Counted from the stretch's first letter, positions 45,989 through 56,579 are shown. The stretch: DNA of 64,000 bases from Hyphomicrobiales bacterium (GCA_900473045.1 UCKS01000027.1:1-64000), one strand, 5' to 3'. A program made the numbers and translations. The notes: a model not told the origin generated them from the sequence alone.

Positions 45989-46612
45989 TCAGTTCCCGAC
46001 CGAACCGACCAGCACTTCCGCGCCGTTCTCGATCGTCACCCAGCGGCCCGTGTTGAACGATGCCTGGCGCTTGAGGAAGCGATAGGGTGTCTTGCTCCAG
46101 ATCTTCACGTCATTTTCGAGATTATCGAGGATGAAGTCGCCTTGCGCTGTGCGCACGGTCAAGACGGCATGGCCTTCGCCATCCGGCTTGCGGACAACGG
46201 TGATCAGCAGGTCGGACGGAGAGAAACCTTTTTCCATCAGGCGCTTGCGCTTCAGGAGAACAAAATCCTCACAGTCGCCGGCGCCGGCGTCCGGATAGGC
46301 CCAGACCTCGTCCTTGCCGTACAGGTCCATGTCGGTGATCGGGGTGATTTCGGTGTTAACAGCGAGATTGACCTCGCGGATGACCGACCAGCCGAAATCG
46401 GTGACGCGGGGTGCTACCGTCGATTTGGTCTTGACCTCGCATTCCGGGCGGTGGGCCTGGCAGAACTCGTAATGGCCGATCGGCTGCGAGGTGATGGCGC
46501 CGGTCTGCATCGACTGTGCGGTTGCCGACGGCGCCGGGACGGCAATGCCCGCCGAAGCGAAAACAGCCGCAAGTGCCACGACCACTTTCCTGATGCCCAT
46601 CAACTGCGCCAT
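45989..46612 (-). CDS. transglutaminase-like cysteine protease (BTLCP/LapG-like)
   Basis: The 207-residue product has a signal peptide (residues 1-33, ending near SATAQ) and a bacterial transglutaminase-like domain with Cys114 in GAGDCEDFVLLK, His148 in GEGHAVL and Asp163 in FILDNL as the triad. It is related to LapG, the periplasmic protease that releases biofilm adhesins. The ATG at 46612 is the best; earlier codons give no signal peptide. No LapD-like receptor is adjacent. Confidence 0.88.
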   Translation of the reverse strand: MAQLMGIRKVVVALAAVFASAGIAVPAPSATAQSMQTGAITSQPIGHYEFCQAHRPECEVKTKSTVAPRVTDFGWSVIREVNLAVNTEITPITDMDLYGKDEVWAYPDAGAGDCEDFVLLKRKRLMEKGFSPSDLLITVVRKPDGEGHAVLTVRTAQGDFILDNLENDVKIWSKTPYRFLKRQASFNTGRWVTIENGAEVLVGSVGN

Positions 46613-46835
46613 GCGTGTCCCCTGTAGCGCGGCTTCTTCTGAAACACTCCAGAAAGAACCCCCGCGAAAGCCTGAAATCGTGGTCAGCTTTCGCGGTGAA
46701 ACCCCGCCGCGCGCCGCTCTAATCGTTAACAAAGAGTTAACAGCGCGGCCGAAACGAAGTCAATCTGCTGAATCGGGGATCGCCGGATATGGTTAAAATG
46801 CCCGACAAGGCTTTTGGCGTCGGGGTTTTGGATCG

Positions 46836-47639
46836 TTAACCGGTGGACAGCGCATCGACTGCGGCCAGAATCCGCTTGATATCCTCCGGCCGCGACAGGC
46901 GATGGTCTCCGTCGCGGATGAGCGTCATCACCACATCGTCCGACGGCAGATGCTCCATCAGCTTCAGGGCATGGCCATAAGGAACATCGGGATCCTGCAT
47001 GCCCTGCAGGATATGCACCGGGCAGCTGGTCTCGATGATACCGGTCAGCACCCGGTTTTTCCGTCCGTCTTCAATCAATCGTGCCGTGAAGATGTTCGGA
47101 TCCGGGCCATAGGGCGTCGGCTCCTCGAAATAGCCGCGCTCGGCAAGCGAGGTCCGTTCGGCGTCAGACAGGTTCGGCTCGATCAGGTCGCAGGTGAAAT
47201 CAGGCGCCGGCGCGATCAGGACGAGACCGGCAATCTTTGCACCCTGGCCACGCGCCCGCAGTTCGGCGATCAGCCTGAGCGCCACCCAGCACCCCATCGA
47301 CGAACCGACCAGCACCATGCGCTCCGGGCCAACATGGTCGATGACTGCGAGACTTTCCTCCAGCCACCTCGAAATCGTCCCATCGGTAAAGGCACCGCCC
47401 GAGGCGCCATGACCGGAATAATCAAACCGGACACAGGCGCGACCCAGATCAGCCGCATGCCGCTCCAGCTCGACGGCCTTGGTGCCGGTCATGTCCGAGC
47501 GGTAGCCACCCAGCCAGATCAGCGTGGGCAGGGTATTGCCGCTCCTGGCCGGCAGGATACGCATGGCGATTTGGCGCGATTCGCTGCCCGTACCGACTTC
47601 AAGCATGTCGGGATCGGCGTTGGTCATTGGCGATGACAT
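46836..47639 (-). CDS. alpha/beta hydrolase
   Basis: The 267-residue product has the alpha/beta hydrolase fold with the nucleophile elbow GSSMGCW near 112-118, an oxyanion region LIWLGGYRSDM and the catalytic His in GDHRLSRPED near the end. It is soluble and could hydrolyse an ester or peptide. A ribosome site AAGGAAAAC precedes the ATG. It is divergent from infC. Confidence 0.87.
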   Translation of the reverse strand: MSSPMTNADPDMLEVGTGSESRQIAMRILPARSGNTLPTLIWLGGYRSDMTGTKAVELERHAADLGRACVRFDYSGHGASGGAFTDGTISRWLEESLAVIDHVGPERMVLVGSSMGCWVALRLIAELRARGQGAKIAGLVLIAPAPDFTCDLIEPNLSDAERTSLAERGYFEEPTPYGPDPNIFTARLIEDGRKNRVLTGIIETSCPVHILQGMQDPDVPYGHALKLMEHLPSDDVVMTLIRDGDHRLSRPEDIKRILAAVDALSTG

Positions 47640-47856
47640 GCTGTTTTCCTTGTTTTTAGGCGGTTCGCGCTGATTTTCTTTCTAAAACAGATTCTTCGAA
47701 TGCCTGACAGGTGGTGATTTTCGTGAAGAGCTGTGTTATTGACTTTTCCGCAGCAATTTACACATGAAGACCAAGCGGCAGTTGGACGGCATTCTTGCCG
47801 GGACAAAGCGCTATCAACCGACATTGCATTCGTAACAGCTCGAGGAGAGTACGACC

Positions 47857-48393
47857 ATTCGCAGACCGTTCAAAACGGACGCCCCTGTCAAAGACGGGCC
47901 CCGCTCTAACAAGGAAATCCGGTCCCTCCGGGTTCAGCTCATCGACGCCGAAGGTGTAAACCACGGCAGCATTCCCACCGAACAGGCGCTCCGCATGGCG
48001 GAAGAACTGGGCCTCGACCTCGTCGAGATCTCGCCGAACGCGGAACCGCCGGTGTGCAAGATCCTTGATCTGGGCAAACTGAAATATTCAACGCAGAAGA
48101 AAGCCGCCGAGGCACGCAAGAAGCAGAAGATCATCGAGATCAAGGAGATCAAGATGCGTCCGAACATCGACACGCACGACTACGACGTCAAGATGCGCGC
48201 GATGAACCGCTTCTTCGAAGAAGGCGACAAGGTCAAGGTGACCCTGAAATTCCGCGGCCGCGAAATGGCACACCAGGAACTGGGCATGAAACTGCTCCTC
48301 CAGGTCAAGGAAGACACCACGGCAATTGCCAAGGTCGAAGCCGAGCCGAAGCTGGAAGGCCGTCAGATGATGATGGTCCTGGCTCCGAGGTAA
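47857..48393 (+). CDS. infC: translation initiation factor IF-3 with ATT start codon
   Basis: The 178-residue product is IF-3: N-terminal domain [20 protein letters not shown] and C-terminal domain with [25 protein letters not shown]. The frame continues upstream of any ATG, GTG or TTG to an ATT at 47857, preceded by GAGGAGAG at normal spacing. An ATT or similar rare start is the classic device by which IF-3 represses its own translation. The first residue would be Met. It heads the infC-rpmI-rplT region and ends before a terminator. Confidence 0.93.
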   Translation: MRRPFKTDAPVKDGPRSNKEIRSLRVQLIDAEGVNHGSIPTEQALRMAEELGLDLVEISPNAEPPVCKILDLGKLKYSTQKKAAEARKKQKIIEIKEIKMRPNIDTHDYDVKMRAMNRFFEEGDKVKVTLKFRGREMAHQELGMKLLLQVKEDTTAIAKVEAEPKLEGRQMMMVLAPR

Positions 48394-48421
48394 GCGCCTC
48401 GCTCCAGGCTACGACCTGATG

Positions 48422-48446
48422 AAAGCCGCCGGACTGGCGGCTTTTT
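48422..48446 (+). terminator. infC terminator
   Basis: AAAGCCGCC-GGACT-GGCGGCTTT followed by more T residues lies 28 bases after the infC stop. It separates infC from rpmI, which has its own promoter. Confidence 0.85.
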
Positions 48447-48486
48447 CATTTTGACGACGGGCAAACGGGAAATATCCCGAGTCCCA

Positions 48487-48515
48487 TTGCACTTTTCGGG
48501 CGCTTCGGTTACAAG
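48487..48515 (+). promoter_or_regulatory. rpmI promoter
   Basis: TTGCAC (48487-48492) and TACAAG (48510-48515) with 17 bases between match alphaproteobacterial housekeeping promoters. It lies 100 bases upstream of rpmI, just past the infC terminator, and leaves a leader of roughly 95 bases. Confidence 0.6.
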
Positions 48516-48615
48516 CCCCCGTCCGAACGGTCCGGCAGGGCATGCCGTGGCCGTTCTTTACGCTGGAGACGACCTCGTCAGTCGATCTCAAAACCAAGAA
48601 GAATGGAGTAGCAAA

Positions 48616-48819
48616 ATGCCCAAGATGAAGACGAAATCCTCGGCCAAGAAGCGGTTCAAGATCACCGCGACCGGCAAGGTGATGGCGGCTGCCGCAGGCA
48701 AGCGCCATGGCATGATCAAGCGGTCCAACAAGTTCATTCGTACCGCGCGCGGAACGATGGTTCTGGCCGAGCCCGATGGCAAGAAGGTCATCAAGAACTA
48801 CCTGCCCAACGGTCTCTAA
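48616..48819 (+). CDS. rpmI: 50S ribosomal protein L35
   Basis: The 67-residue product has the L35 signature [15 protein letters not shown] and [15 protein letters not shown]. It is a very basic large-subunit protein. It is followed 36 bases later by rplT, the standard order, and L20 may regulate both through the leader. Confidence 0.97.
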   Translation: MPKMKTKSSAKKRFKITATGKVMAAAAGKRHGMIKRSNKFIRTARGTMVLAEPDGKKVIKNYLPNGL

Positions 48820-48855
48820 GACGTCTGGCACTTTGGATTTTAAGGAGATCATATC

Positions 48856-49260
48856 ATGGCACGTGTAAAACGCGGCGTAACGTCCCACGCCAAGCATAAG
48901 AAGACACTCAAGGCAGCCAAGGGCTTCTACGGCCGCCGCAAGAATACCATCCGCGCAGCCAAGGCTGCCGTGGATCGCTCGAAGGCTTTTGCCTATCGCG
49001 ACCGCAAGGTCAACAAGCGCAACTTCCGCGCTCTGTGGATCCAGCGCATCAACGCTGCCGTTCGCGAACATGGCCTGACATACGGCCGTTTCATCGACGG
49101 TCTGTCGAAGGCTGGCATCGAAGTCGACCGCAAGGTTCTGTCCGACATGGCTATCCATGAGCCGGCAGCATTCGGCGCCCTGATCGCCGCTGCCAAGAAG
49201 GCGCTGGATTACCTCAAGGAAGCCGGCACCAAGAACGAGTTTGAAAGCGCGGTTCGTTAA
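48856..49260 (+). CDS. rplT: 50S ribosomal protein L20
   Basis: The 134-residue product has L20 signatures [16 protein letters not shown] and [15 protein letters not shown] and [20 protein letters not shown]. It binds 23S rRNA early in assembly and often represses rpmI-rplT translation. The usual L20 length is about 118-120; the extra C-terminal residues (about 14) are common in alphaproteobacteria. Confidence 0.98.
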   Translation: MARVKRGVTSHAKHKKTLKAAKGFYGRRKNTIRAAKAAVDRSKAFAYRDRKVNKRNFRALWIQRINAAVREHGLTYGRFIDGLSKAGIEVDRKVLSDMAIHEPAAFGALIAAAKKALDYLKEAGTKNEFESAVR

Positions 49261-49297
49261 GACCAGCGCTTCCCAAGCCTTTCAATATTAGTTGGGA

Positions 49298-49329
49298 AAC
49301 CCGCGCTGGCTCGGCTGGCGCGGGTTTTT
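49298..49329 (+). terminator. rplT terminator
   Basis: AACCCGCGC and GCGCGGGTT form a nine-pair stem followed by TTTC, 37 bases after rplT and before pheS. It is a good intrinsic terminator. Confidence 0.85.
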
Positions 49330-49366
49330 CTTTGACCGATCACGGCAATGAACCGGGAAATGAACG

Positions 49367-50452
49367 ATGTCCGATCTGGAAACACTGAAAGACAATCTGC
49401 TGGCCGACGTGACCGCTGCCGGTGACGAAGCCGCGATCGAAGCCGTGCGCGTCAATGCGCTTGGCAAGAAGGGCTCGATCTCCGAGCTGCTGAAGACGCT
49501 TGGCACGATGACGCCGGAAGAGCGTCAGACACGGGGCGCGGCCATCAATGCGCTGAAGACTGATGTTTTTGCCGCGATCACCGCCCGCAAGTCCGAGCTG
49601 AAGGACGCGGCGATTGCCGAGCGGTTGGCCCGCGAAACCGTCGATATCTCGCTGCCGGTGCGTTCCTCGCCGGCCGAGCGCGGCCGTATCCATCCGATCA
49701 GCCAGATCATCGACGAAATCACCGCGATCTTCGCCGACATGGGCTTCTCGATCGCCGAAGGTCCGGATATCGAGACCGACTATTACAATTTCACCGCGCT
49801 GAACTTCCCCGAAGGTCACCCGGCCCGCGAGATGCACGACACGTTCTTCTTCAATCCGGACGCAAACGGCGAGCGCAAGGTTTTGCGCACCCATACGTCG
49901 CCCGTTCAGATCCGCACGATGGAGGCGCAGAAGCCGCCGATCCGCATCATCATCCCGGGCAAGACCTACCGCCAGGATTCGGACGCCACCCATTCGCCGA
50001 TGTTCCATCAGGTCGAAGGCCTGGTCGTCGATACCAAGTCGAACGTCGCCAACATGCGCTGGATCCTCGAAGAGTTCTGCAAGACCTTCTTCGAGGTCGA
50101 TAACGTGACGATGCGGTTCCGCCCGTCCTTCTTCCCGTTCACCGAGCCGTCCTTCGAGGTCGATATCCAGTGCGACCGCTCCTCCGGCCCGATCGTCAAG
50201 TTCGGCGAAGGCACCGACTGGATGGAAATCCTCGGCTGCGGCATGGTCCACCCGAACGTCTTGCGCGCCGGCGGTCTCGATCCCGATGTCTACCAGGGTT
50301 TTGCCTGGGGCATGGGGCTGGACCGCATCGCCATGCTGAAATACGGCATGCCGGACCTGCGCAACTTCTTCGACGCCGATGTCCGCTGGATGAGCCACTA
50401 CGGTTTCCGCCCGCTGGATATGCCGACGCTGTTTGGCGGGTTGAGCGCGTAA
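49367..50452 (+). CDS. pheS: phenylalanyl-tRNA synthetase alpha subunit
   Basis: The 361-residue product has an N-terminal coiled coil and a class II catalytic core with [25 protein letters not shown] and the motif 3 region [10 protein letters not shown]. It pairs with PheT to charge tRNA-Phe. It starts 37 bases after the rplT terminator and is followed by pheT 77 bases later. Confidence 0.98.
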   Translation: MSDLETLKDNLLADVTAAGDEAAIEAVRVNALGKKGSISELLKTLGTMTPEERQTRGAAINALKTDVFAAITARKSELKDAAIAERLARETVDISLPVRSSPAERGRIHPISQIIDEITAIFADMGFSIAEGPDIETDYYNFTALNFPEGHPAREMHDTFFFNPDANGERKVLRTHTSPVQIRTMEAQKPPIRIIIPGKTYRQDSDATHSPMFHQVEGLVVDTKSNVANMRWILEEFCKTFFEVDNVTMRFRPSFFPFTEPSFEVDIQCDRSSGPIVKFGEGTDWMEILGCGMVHPNVLRAGGLDPDVYQGFAWGMGLDRIAMLKYGMPDLRNFFDADVRWMSHYGFRPLDMPTLFGGLSA

Positions 50453-50529
50453 GACTGTCGATTGAACAATTTCCGTGAAGGCTTCCGCAGACGGAAGCAT
50501 TTGCAAGACATTAGGACACGAGTGAAATC

Positions 50530-52956
50530 ATGAAATTCACACTCTCCTGGCTGAAAGACCATCTGGAAACGGATGCCACCCTTGAACAGATCTGCGCGCG
50601 CCTGACGGCGATCGGGCTCGAGGTCGAGGACGTCGACGACAAGGCCGCATTCAAACCGTTCGTGATCGCCAAGGTCGTCTCGGCCGAAAAACACCCGCAG
50701 GCCGACAAGCTGCGGGTGCTGATGGTCGATACCGGCACTGGCACCCCGATCCAGGTCGTCTGCGGCGCACCGAATGCACGCGCCGGCCTGATCGGCGCCT
50801 TTGCCGCTCCCGGCGCCTATGTGCCCGGCATCGACGTGACGCTCGCCGTCGGCACCATCCGCGGCGTCGAAAGCCATGGCATGATGTGCTCGGAAAAAGA
50901 GCTGCAGATGTCGGACAGCCATGACGGCATCATCGACTTGGCCGAAGACGCGCCGGTCGGCACCAGCTTTGCCGCCTATGCCGGTCTCGACGATCCGATC
51001 ATCGAGATCAACCTGACGCCGAACCGTCCGGACTGCACCTCGATCTACGGCATTGCCCGCGATCTCGCCGCCTCCGGCCTCGGCACGCTGAAGGCGCCTG
51101 TAGCTCCCTCCTTCAAGGTCGAAGGCGACACCACCACCAAGGTCACGCTCGACCTCGGCGAAGACAGCCACCTCTGCCCGGGTTTTGCGCTGCGTCTCGT
51201 GCGCGGCGTCAAGAACGGCCCGAGCCCGAAATGGATGCAGCAGCGCCTGCTGGCCATCGGGCTTCGCCCGATCAACGCACTGGTCGACGTCACCAATTAC
51301 ATGACCTTCGATCAGGGCCGGCCGCTGCACGTCTTCGACGCTGCCAAGGTCAAGGGCAACCTCACCGTCCGCCGCGCTGTCGAAGGCGAAAAGGTGCTGG
51401 CTCTCGATACGCGCGAGTATACTCTTTCGCCGGCTAACATTGTCATCGCCGATGACAATGGCATCGAGTCGATCGGCGGCATCATGGGCGGCGAGCATTC
51501 CGGCTGCGACGAGAACACCGTCGACGTGCTGATCGAATCGGCGCTCTGGGATCCGATGAACATCGCCAAGAGCGGTCGCGCACTGGGGATCATCACCGAT
51601 GCGCGCTACCGCTTCGAGCGTGGTGTCGATCCCGAATACATGGTTGCGGGGCTCGAACGCGCCACCCAGCTGGTCGTCGATATCTGCGGCGGCACGGCAG
51701 CCAGGACCGACGTCGTCGGCTATGCCGGCTACACCGCCAAGATCGTCGATTTCCCGGTCTCGGAAGTCAAGCGCCTGACGGGTCTGGAAGTCAGCGCAGA
51801 AGAAAGCATCGCGATCCTCAAGGGCCTCGGCTTCGGCGTTGAAGGCTCCGGTGAACGCGTCTCGGTTTCCGTTCCCTCCTGGCGGCCGGATGTCGATGGC
51901 AAGGCGGATCTCGTCGAAGAGGTCATGCGCATCCACGGCGTCGACAATATCAAGCCGCAGCCGATCGAAAGCCTCGGTGCGGTCAATGGCAAGATCCTGA
52001 CGACCCTGCAGATCCGCACCCGGCTCGCCAAGCGGTCGCTGGCCGCGCGCGGCATGATGGAAGCCGTCACCTGGTCGTTCATCTCGAAGGCCCAGGCCGA
52101 ACTGTTCGGCGGCGGTGCACCTTCGTTGTCGCTGGCAAACCCGATCGCCGCCGACATGTCCGACATGCGGCCGTCGCTGCTGCCCGGTCTTTTGACTGCG
52201 GCCCAACGCAATGCCGACAAGGGCTTTGGCGACGTGGCGATCTTCGAAGTTTCCGGCACCTATGAGAACGACTTGGCCTCCGGCCAGCGCCGTGTCGCCG
52301 GCGGTATCCGGCGCGGCACGGCATCGCTGGCCGGCGCCGGACGCTCCTGGTCGAACGCCACCAAGGGCGGTGGCAAGCCGGTCGACGTGTTCGACGCCAA
52401 GGCCGACGCCATTGCGGTTCTCGAAGCCTGCGGCGTGCCGATGGGCAATGTCCAGTTCGAAGCCGGCGGTCCCTCCTGGTACCATCCCGGCCGCTCCGGC
52501 ACGATCAAGCTCGGCCCGAAGATCGTCCTTGGCCATTTCGGCGAATTCCATCCGAAGGTCTTGGAAGCGCTCGACGTGTCCGGCGCGCTCTGCGGTTTCG
52601 AAGTCACTATCGATGCCATGCCCGAGCCGAAGAAGAAGGCCACCCGCACCAAGCCGGCGCTGGAGCTGTCCCCCTTCCAGGCCGTCAAGCGCGACTTCGC
52701 CTTCGTGGTCGATAGATCGGTCGAAGCCGGTGCGATCCTGAAAGCCGCATTGAGCGCCGACCGCAAGCTGGTCACCGGCGTCAACGTCTTCGACATTTTT
52801 GAAGGCGCCTCGGTTGGCGAGGGCAAGAAATCCGTCGCCATCGAAGTCGTCATCCAGCCGGCGGAACGCACCCTGACCGACGAGGATTTCGAAGTTTTGA
52901 CGGGCAAGATCATCGCCAATGTGACGAAGAACACCGGTGGGGTTCTGCGGGCTTAG
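50530..52956 (+). CDS. pheT: phenylalanyl-tRNA synthetase beta subunit
   Basis: The 808-residue product has the full beta-subunit layout: an N-terminal tRNA-binding (EMAP-like) domain with [17 protein letters not shown] near 40-56, B3/B4 editing domain, B5 and a C-terminal anticodon-binding (FDX-ACB) domain. It completes the PheRS heterotetramer. A hairpin follows the stop. Confidence 0.98.
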   Translation: MKFTLSWLKDHLETDATLEQICARLTAIGLEVEDVDDKAAFKPFVIAKVVSAEKHPQADKLRVLMVDTGTGTPIQVVCGAPNARAGLIGAFAAPGAYVPGIDVTLAVGTIRGVESHGMMCSEKELQMSDSHDGIIDLAEDAPVGTSFAAYAGLDDPIIEINLTPNRPDCTSIYGIARDLAASGLGTLKAPVAPSFKVEGDTTTKVTLDLGEDSHLCPGFALRLVRGVKNGPSPKWMQQRLLAIGLRPINALVDVTNYMTFDQGRPLHVFDAAKVKGNLTVRRAVEGEKVLALDTREYTLSPANIVIADDNGIESIGGIMGGEHSGCDENTVDVLIESALWDPMNIAKSGRALGIITDARYRFERGVDPEYMVAGLERATQLVVDICGGTAARTDVVGYAGYTAKIVDFPVSEVKRLTGLEVSAEESIAILKGLGFGVEGSGERVSVSVPSWRPDVDGKADLVEEVMRIHGVDNIKPQPIESLGAVNGKILTTLQIRTRLAKRSLAARGMMEAVTWSFISKAQAELFGGGAPSLSLANPIAADMSDMRPSLLPGLLTAAQRNADKGFGDVAIFEVSGTYENDLASGQRRVAGGIRRGTASLAGAGRSWSNATKGGGKPVDVFDAKADAIAVLEACGVPMGNVQFEAGGPSWYHPGRSGTIKLGPKIVLGHFGEFHPKVLEALDVSGALCGFEVTIDAMPEPKKKATRTKPALELSPFQAVKRDFAFVVDRSVEAGAILKAALSADRKLVTGVNVFDIFEGASVGEGKKSVAIEVVIQPAERTLTDEDFEVLTGKIIANVTKNTGGVLRA

Positions 52957-52967
52957 GAATGTAATAT

Positions 52968-52992
52968 TGAGAGGGGCGATTCGCCTCTCTCA
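52968..52992 (+). terminator. hairpin after pheT
   Basis: TGAGAGGGGCGA and TCGCCTCTCTCA form a 12-pair stem with one G-T pair, 12 bases after the pheT stop and with no T-run. It lies between pheT and the convergent Shedu gene. Confidence 0.55.
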
Positions 52993-53054
52993 TGCTTCAC
53001 CCCAAACTAACGCCGTGTTTTGGCGAAGAACGCGGCGATTGGACATCGACAGAA

Positions 53055-54233
53055 TTATTCCGTTCCAGCCTCTGCGTCATCTACTATAAACTTGGCTCGG
53101 GCATACAACTCATCAAATGTCATGACCTCAGGCCATCGCAGAGAGCGACGGAACAACTCGAACGACCTAAATCTGTCCTTATTCGCACCGTTTGGGCTAT
53201 TGAGTTCCCCAAGGTTGCCGATGACCAAAAATGATCGGGGCTGAAATTGAAATAAAACCTCTCCCGTCGAGTCACCCGTCTCGGAATGGGTGGGCCGAAA
53301 CACCTCCGATAGGTCTTCCAGCGCTCGTTGGACCGTAACTTGTATTTGGGACACGGCACCGGCAAGCTCCAAGCTCGGCGCAAAGACGCCTGGCCGATAG
53401 CTTCTGACGAGATCGGTGTCGGAGGTCTTGATTTCTACGAAGCAGAGCGAGTTTATGGCGGCTACGGTCTTCATAAGCCCATCCACCTCCTTGCCGCGGC
53501 CGGTGATGTTGTATCCGGCGACCTTGGACTTAAGCGTCTGGCCATCTAGCTTGCTCATCGGCATGTATGAGAGGCCATAGCCAAATATCCATGTGTTTCG
53601 CTCAAAGAAAGCCTGCCATGCGTCCTCTAGACGTCCCTTGGCCGCCATCTTCTCGCTCTCTCGGAATTCATCGTCCTCAAGCATCCTTTTAAAGTAGACC
53701 AACTCTTTCTTGCGGCGCGCGAGATTAAAGATTTCCTGGGCCTTCACATCTGTCTCAAGCACTGCATTTAGAAGCTTCGGGTCGTCCACCAGTGCCTTGG
53801 CAATCTGGCGTCGGTCGAATGAGGACTGGACCTGGGCGCGGTCGGGCAGTTTCTCGCCGTTCTCGTCCACGAAAATCATGGTCTCGCAGGTCTTTATAAA
53901 CGTCAGTAGCTCATCGATCTCCCCGCCGTACAGCGGGAAGCTATCGACAGCGTATGGCATGTTCTTGCTGTTCCATTTCTGGAAGGTCAGGGTGCTGATC
54001 TTGCTGCTGTCCTCGTGCAGTGTCGCCTTGAACTGGTAGCGCCCGGCATGGCTTTTGCGCAGGACGACCTCTTTACCTTCCTTCATTGCGATAATCCCCC
54101 CTTTGCCCTCAATCACCCGATACATGAACCTTTTCGGAGGTATGTCCTTCTCGCCTATTTGATCAAGGCGCTTTGAGTAATAAGTGACTTGGGGGGATCG
54201 GCCCCAGAAGTAAGTCTCATCGCTGTCCGACAT
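53055..54233 (-). CDS. Shedu-type anti-phage nuclease (SduA, DUF4263)
   Basis: The 392-residue product has a C-terminal DUF4263/SduA domain: the entry segment FFERNTWIFGYGLSYM near 209-224, then a PD-(D/E)XK site with Asp251 in EVDGLMK and Glu267/Lys269 in FVEIKTS, a Gln in SQIQVTVQ and a strand FLVIGNLGEL. This is the single-gene Shedu defence nuclease. The N-terminal half (about 200 residues) is likely the sensor. Base composition is visibly more A+T-rich than pheT next door, consistent with transfer. The ATG at 54233 has TTAGGAAGCC upstream. Shedu homologues defend against phage; that is family knowledge, not shown here. Confidence 0.85.
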   Translation of the reverse strand: MSDSDETYFWGRSPQVTYYSKRLDQIGEKDIPPKRFMYRVIEGKGGIIAMKEGKEVVLRKSHAGRYQFKATLHEDSSKISTLTFQKWNSKNMPYAVDSFPLYGGEIDELLTFIKTCETMIFVDENGEKLPDRAQVQSSFDRRQIAKALVDDPKLLNAVLETDVKAQEIFNLARRKKELVYFKRMLEDDEFRESEKMAAKGRLEDAWQAFFERNTWIFGYGLSYMPMSKLDGQTLKSKVAGYNITGRGKEVDGLMKTVAAINSLCFVEIKTSDTDLVRSYRPGVFAPSLELAGAVSQIQVTVQRALEDLSEVFRPTHSETGDSTGEVLFQFQPRSFLVIGNLGELNSPNGANKDRFRSFELFRRSLRWPEVMTFDELYARAKFIVDDAEAGTE

Positions 54234-54703
54234 TGGCTTCCTAACACGCAAATTAAGGCGGCTAATGTACTCGGACTATTTCCCGGAGTCTTGGTCTAGG
54301 AAATAATTCACGAGTGCGCCCGCGCGGATGGCCGCGACTGCGATCGACGGGCGTGCGCCCTCCAGATATCTCGACCGTGCCGCATCACCGGCGCGGACAC
54401 CTTGGCATGTTGACACACCGGATCGTCGTGCCGCTGGCAGTTGGTGACAGTGCTTGCCCCTTCGCCCCGTCTGGCGTATTTAAAGTCCGTCGCGAATAGT
54501 GGCCGCTTCCCTTGATCCGTTCAGTAGCGGAGTAAACAGGTGGACGAATTGTCGTTCAGGTGGCCAAGCACACGCCATTCATGCGCATTCTGGCATGGAT
54601 CGGCCAGCGTTTCCCAGAAACCAAATATCTGACGCCAGTCAGCCCTAATCGTAAGCCATCGGCGCCGCTGGCGCCCGCATGTCTGCGTCGATCGGATCGC
54701 GCC
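54234..54703. other. 470-base gap between Shedu and the TetA-like gene
   Basis: The first 70 bases next to Shedu are A+T-rich, and the rest returns to normal G+C. A continuous frame from 54560 joins the efflux gene but its 48 residues do not resemble any transporter and no ribosome site supports them. I see no RNA gene. The region must hold both divergent promoters. Confidence 0.5.
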
Positions 54704-55894
54704 ATGAACAGGCCTCTACTTGTCATTTTTACCGCCATTGTGCTTGATGCCGTCGGCATCGGCCTCATCTTTCCCATCCTGCCCTCACTCTTGCAGGAGG
54801 TTACCCACACCCAGAACGTCGCGCCCTATATCGGCACGATGACCGCTCTTTATGCGGTGATGCAGTTTATCTTTGCCCCGGTGCTCGGTGCTCTCAGCGA
54901 TCGTATCGGCCGCCGGCCCGTGCTGCTGATTTCGCTTGGCGGTGCGGCCATCAACTATCTCTTCCTGGCTTTCGCCTCCAATCTGTGGATGCTGTTCATC
55001 GGCCGCGCCATCGCCGGCCTCACCAGCGCCAACATCGCCGTGGCGATGGCCTATATCACCGACATCTCTGCCGAGGATAAACGCGCCCGCCGCTTTGGCC
55101 TGTTCAACGCCATGTTCGGCATCGGCTTCATCATCGGCCCCGTTCTCGGTGGCGTGCTTGGGGAATATTGGCTGCGGCTGCCCTTCATTGCAGCGGCGGT
55201 TCTGAACGGCTGCAATCTTCTCCTGGCGTTCTTCGTGCTGCCGGAATCCCGCACGCCGACGCGAGAAAAGATCGATTTGGGCGCACTCAATCCCCTTCGA
55301 CCCCTACGCTGGGTGTTTTCGATGAAGAGCGTGCTGCCCGTCATCCTGATCTTTTTCATCTTCGGCGCCACCGGCGAGGCCTATGGCACCTGCTGGGCGC
55401 TGTGGGGCAACGATGCCTTTCATTGGAACGGTCTGTGGATCGGTCTGTCCCTCGGTGCCTTCGGCATCTGCCAGACGCTTGCCCAGGCGCTCCTTCCGGG
55501 TCCGGCCGTCAAGCTGCTCGGCGAACGCGGGGCCATCCTGACCGGGGTGACCGGTACCTGCATTGCGCTGATCGTCATGGCGTTTACCACGCAGAGCTGG
55601 ATGATCTTCGCGATCATGCCGGTGTTTGCGCTTGGCGGTATCGGGGTGCCAGCGCTGCAGGCCCTCGCGACCCGGCAGGTCGACGAGCGTAGCCAAGGCC
55701 AGTTCCAGGGCGTGCTGGCCTCGGTTGTCAGCCTCGCCTCGATCGTGGCACCACTGGTTTTCTCCAGCGTCTACTTCGTCTTCCGGCAACACTGGCCCGG
55801 CGCGATCTGGCTGTCGGTCGTCGCCGTCTACGCGATCGGCATGCTTTTGGTGCTTGGCCTGCGATTGAAGCCCCGGGCGGCAATGGCACCATAA
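54704..55894 (+). CDS. TetA-like MFS efflux transporter
   Basis: The 396-residue product has 12 predicted membrane segments and the DHA1/TetA motif A SDRIGRRPVL near 67-76. It matches tetracycline-type efflux pumps (TCR/Tet), but many relatives have other substrates. The ATG at 54704 is used because MNRPLLVIFTAIVLDAVGIG is the natural first segment. No TetR-type regulator is adjacent, so resistance should not be assumed. Confidence 0.85.
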   Translation: MNRPLLVIFTAIVLDAVGIGLIFPILPSLLQEVTHTQNVAPYIGTMTALYAVMQFIFAPVLGALSDRIGRRPVLLISLGGAAINYLFLAFASNLWMLFIGRAIAGLTSANIAVAMAYITDISAEDKRARRFGLFNAMFGIGFIIGPVLGGVLGEYWLRLPFIAAAVLNGCNLLLAFFVLPESRTPTREKIDLGALNPLRPLRWVFSMKSVLPVILIFFIFGATGEAYGTCWALWGNDAFHWNGLWIGLSLGAFGICQTLAQALLPGPAVKLLGERGAILTGVTGTCIALIVMAFTTQSWMIFAIMPVFALGGIGVPALQALATRQVDERSQGQFQGVLASVVSLASIVAPLVFSSVYFVFRQHWPGAIWLSVVAVYAIGMLLVLGLRLKPRAAMAP

Positions 55895-56579
55895 GGCCGT
55901 CGCTCTCCGCAACAGATTGGAAGCAGATCCTGACGGGGATACGCGGCAGTCCATCAAGACGGACTGCACGCTGGAAAACGGGTGTGGTTGACGTTCATAC
56001 CCCTGAAATACTTCATGTTTCCAGCCTCATAGAATGAGCGGCCGGAGCCACGCGACCCGACCGGGAGCTTTTTTTGCATCCCCGCAAATCCCCGCGATCA
56101 GAACCTGTGTCATCATCATGGCGTCCTGTCATCGGCGAGACCGCTAGGCGTAGCGGTGAGACAGGGCCGGTGCCGGGCGGAGGACAGACGTAAGCCTTTG
56201 TCCGGTGGATGGTCAGAAAGTGGTTTCCCTCCCGTCTGCAAAATGGCGGGGCGTGCCTGTGAGGCACACATGAGGACCGGCGAGCGGTATTGCGACAGCA
56301 GTATCCTTCCTGGCGCGGCGGCAACGTCAGCGTCACCCCGTATCAAAAGGGCGCCGTCATCCCCGCAGAGAAACCGGAGTTGCCCATCGTCGAACACTGA
56401 ACGGGGCGCTGGAAGGCGTCATATACCTTACTTTGTCCCGGCACTTTCCAGCGCCCCGGCCAAGTCAACCGAACCAACAGATCCACGGCGGATTTCCGGG
56501 CGTGGTTATAGACCGTTGAGGAAGGTGGCGATCTCCCAAGGAAAGGACAAGAACCGCAGCAACCCTTTGGCCAAGCCCC
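55895..56579. other. 685-base non-coding stretch with a large inverted repeat
   Basis: No gene is supported here; several frames overlap in both directions with no ribosome site or family. It contains an inverted repeat with perfect 12-base arms, GGGGCGCTGGAA (56403-56414) and TTCCAGCGCCCC (56446-56457), around a 31-base centre that is A+T-richer, and a TTTTTTT run at 56070-56076. It may hold a small RNA or an operator. Confidence 0.5.

Noticed and set aside
50398-52551. A 717-codon minus-strand frame opposite pheT
   Set aside because: Antisense shadow of a highly conserved gene.
54285-54310. Possible att-like similarity (TAGGAA...TAAT) to the end of pheT on the far side of Shedu
   Set aside because: Only about ten scattered matches with gaps; not better than chance.
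54704-55894. Calling the efflux gene a tetracycline resistance gene
   Set aside because: The family contains many pumps with other substrates and no TetR regulator is adjacent.
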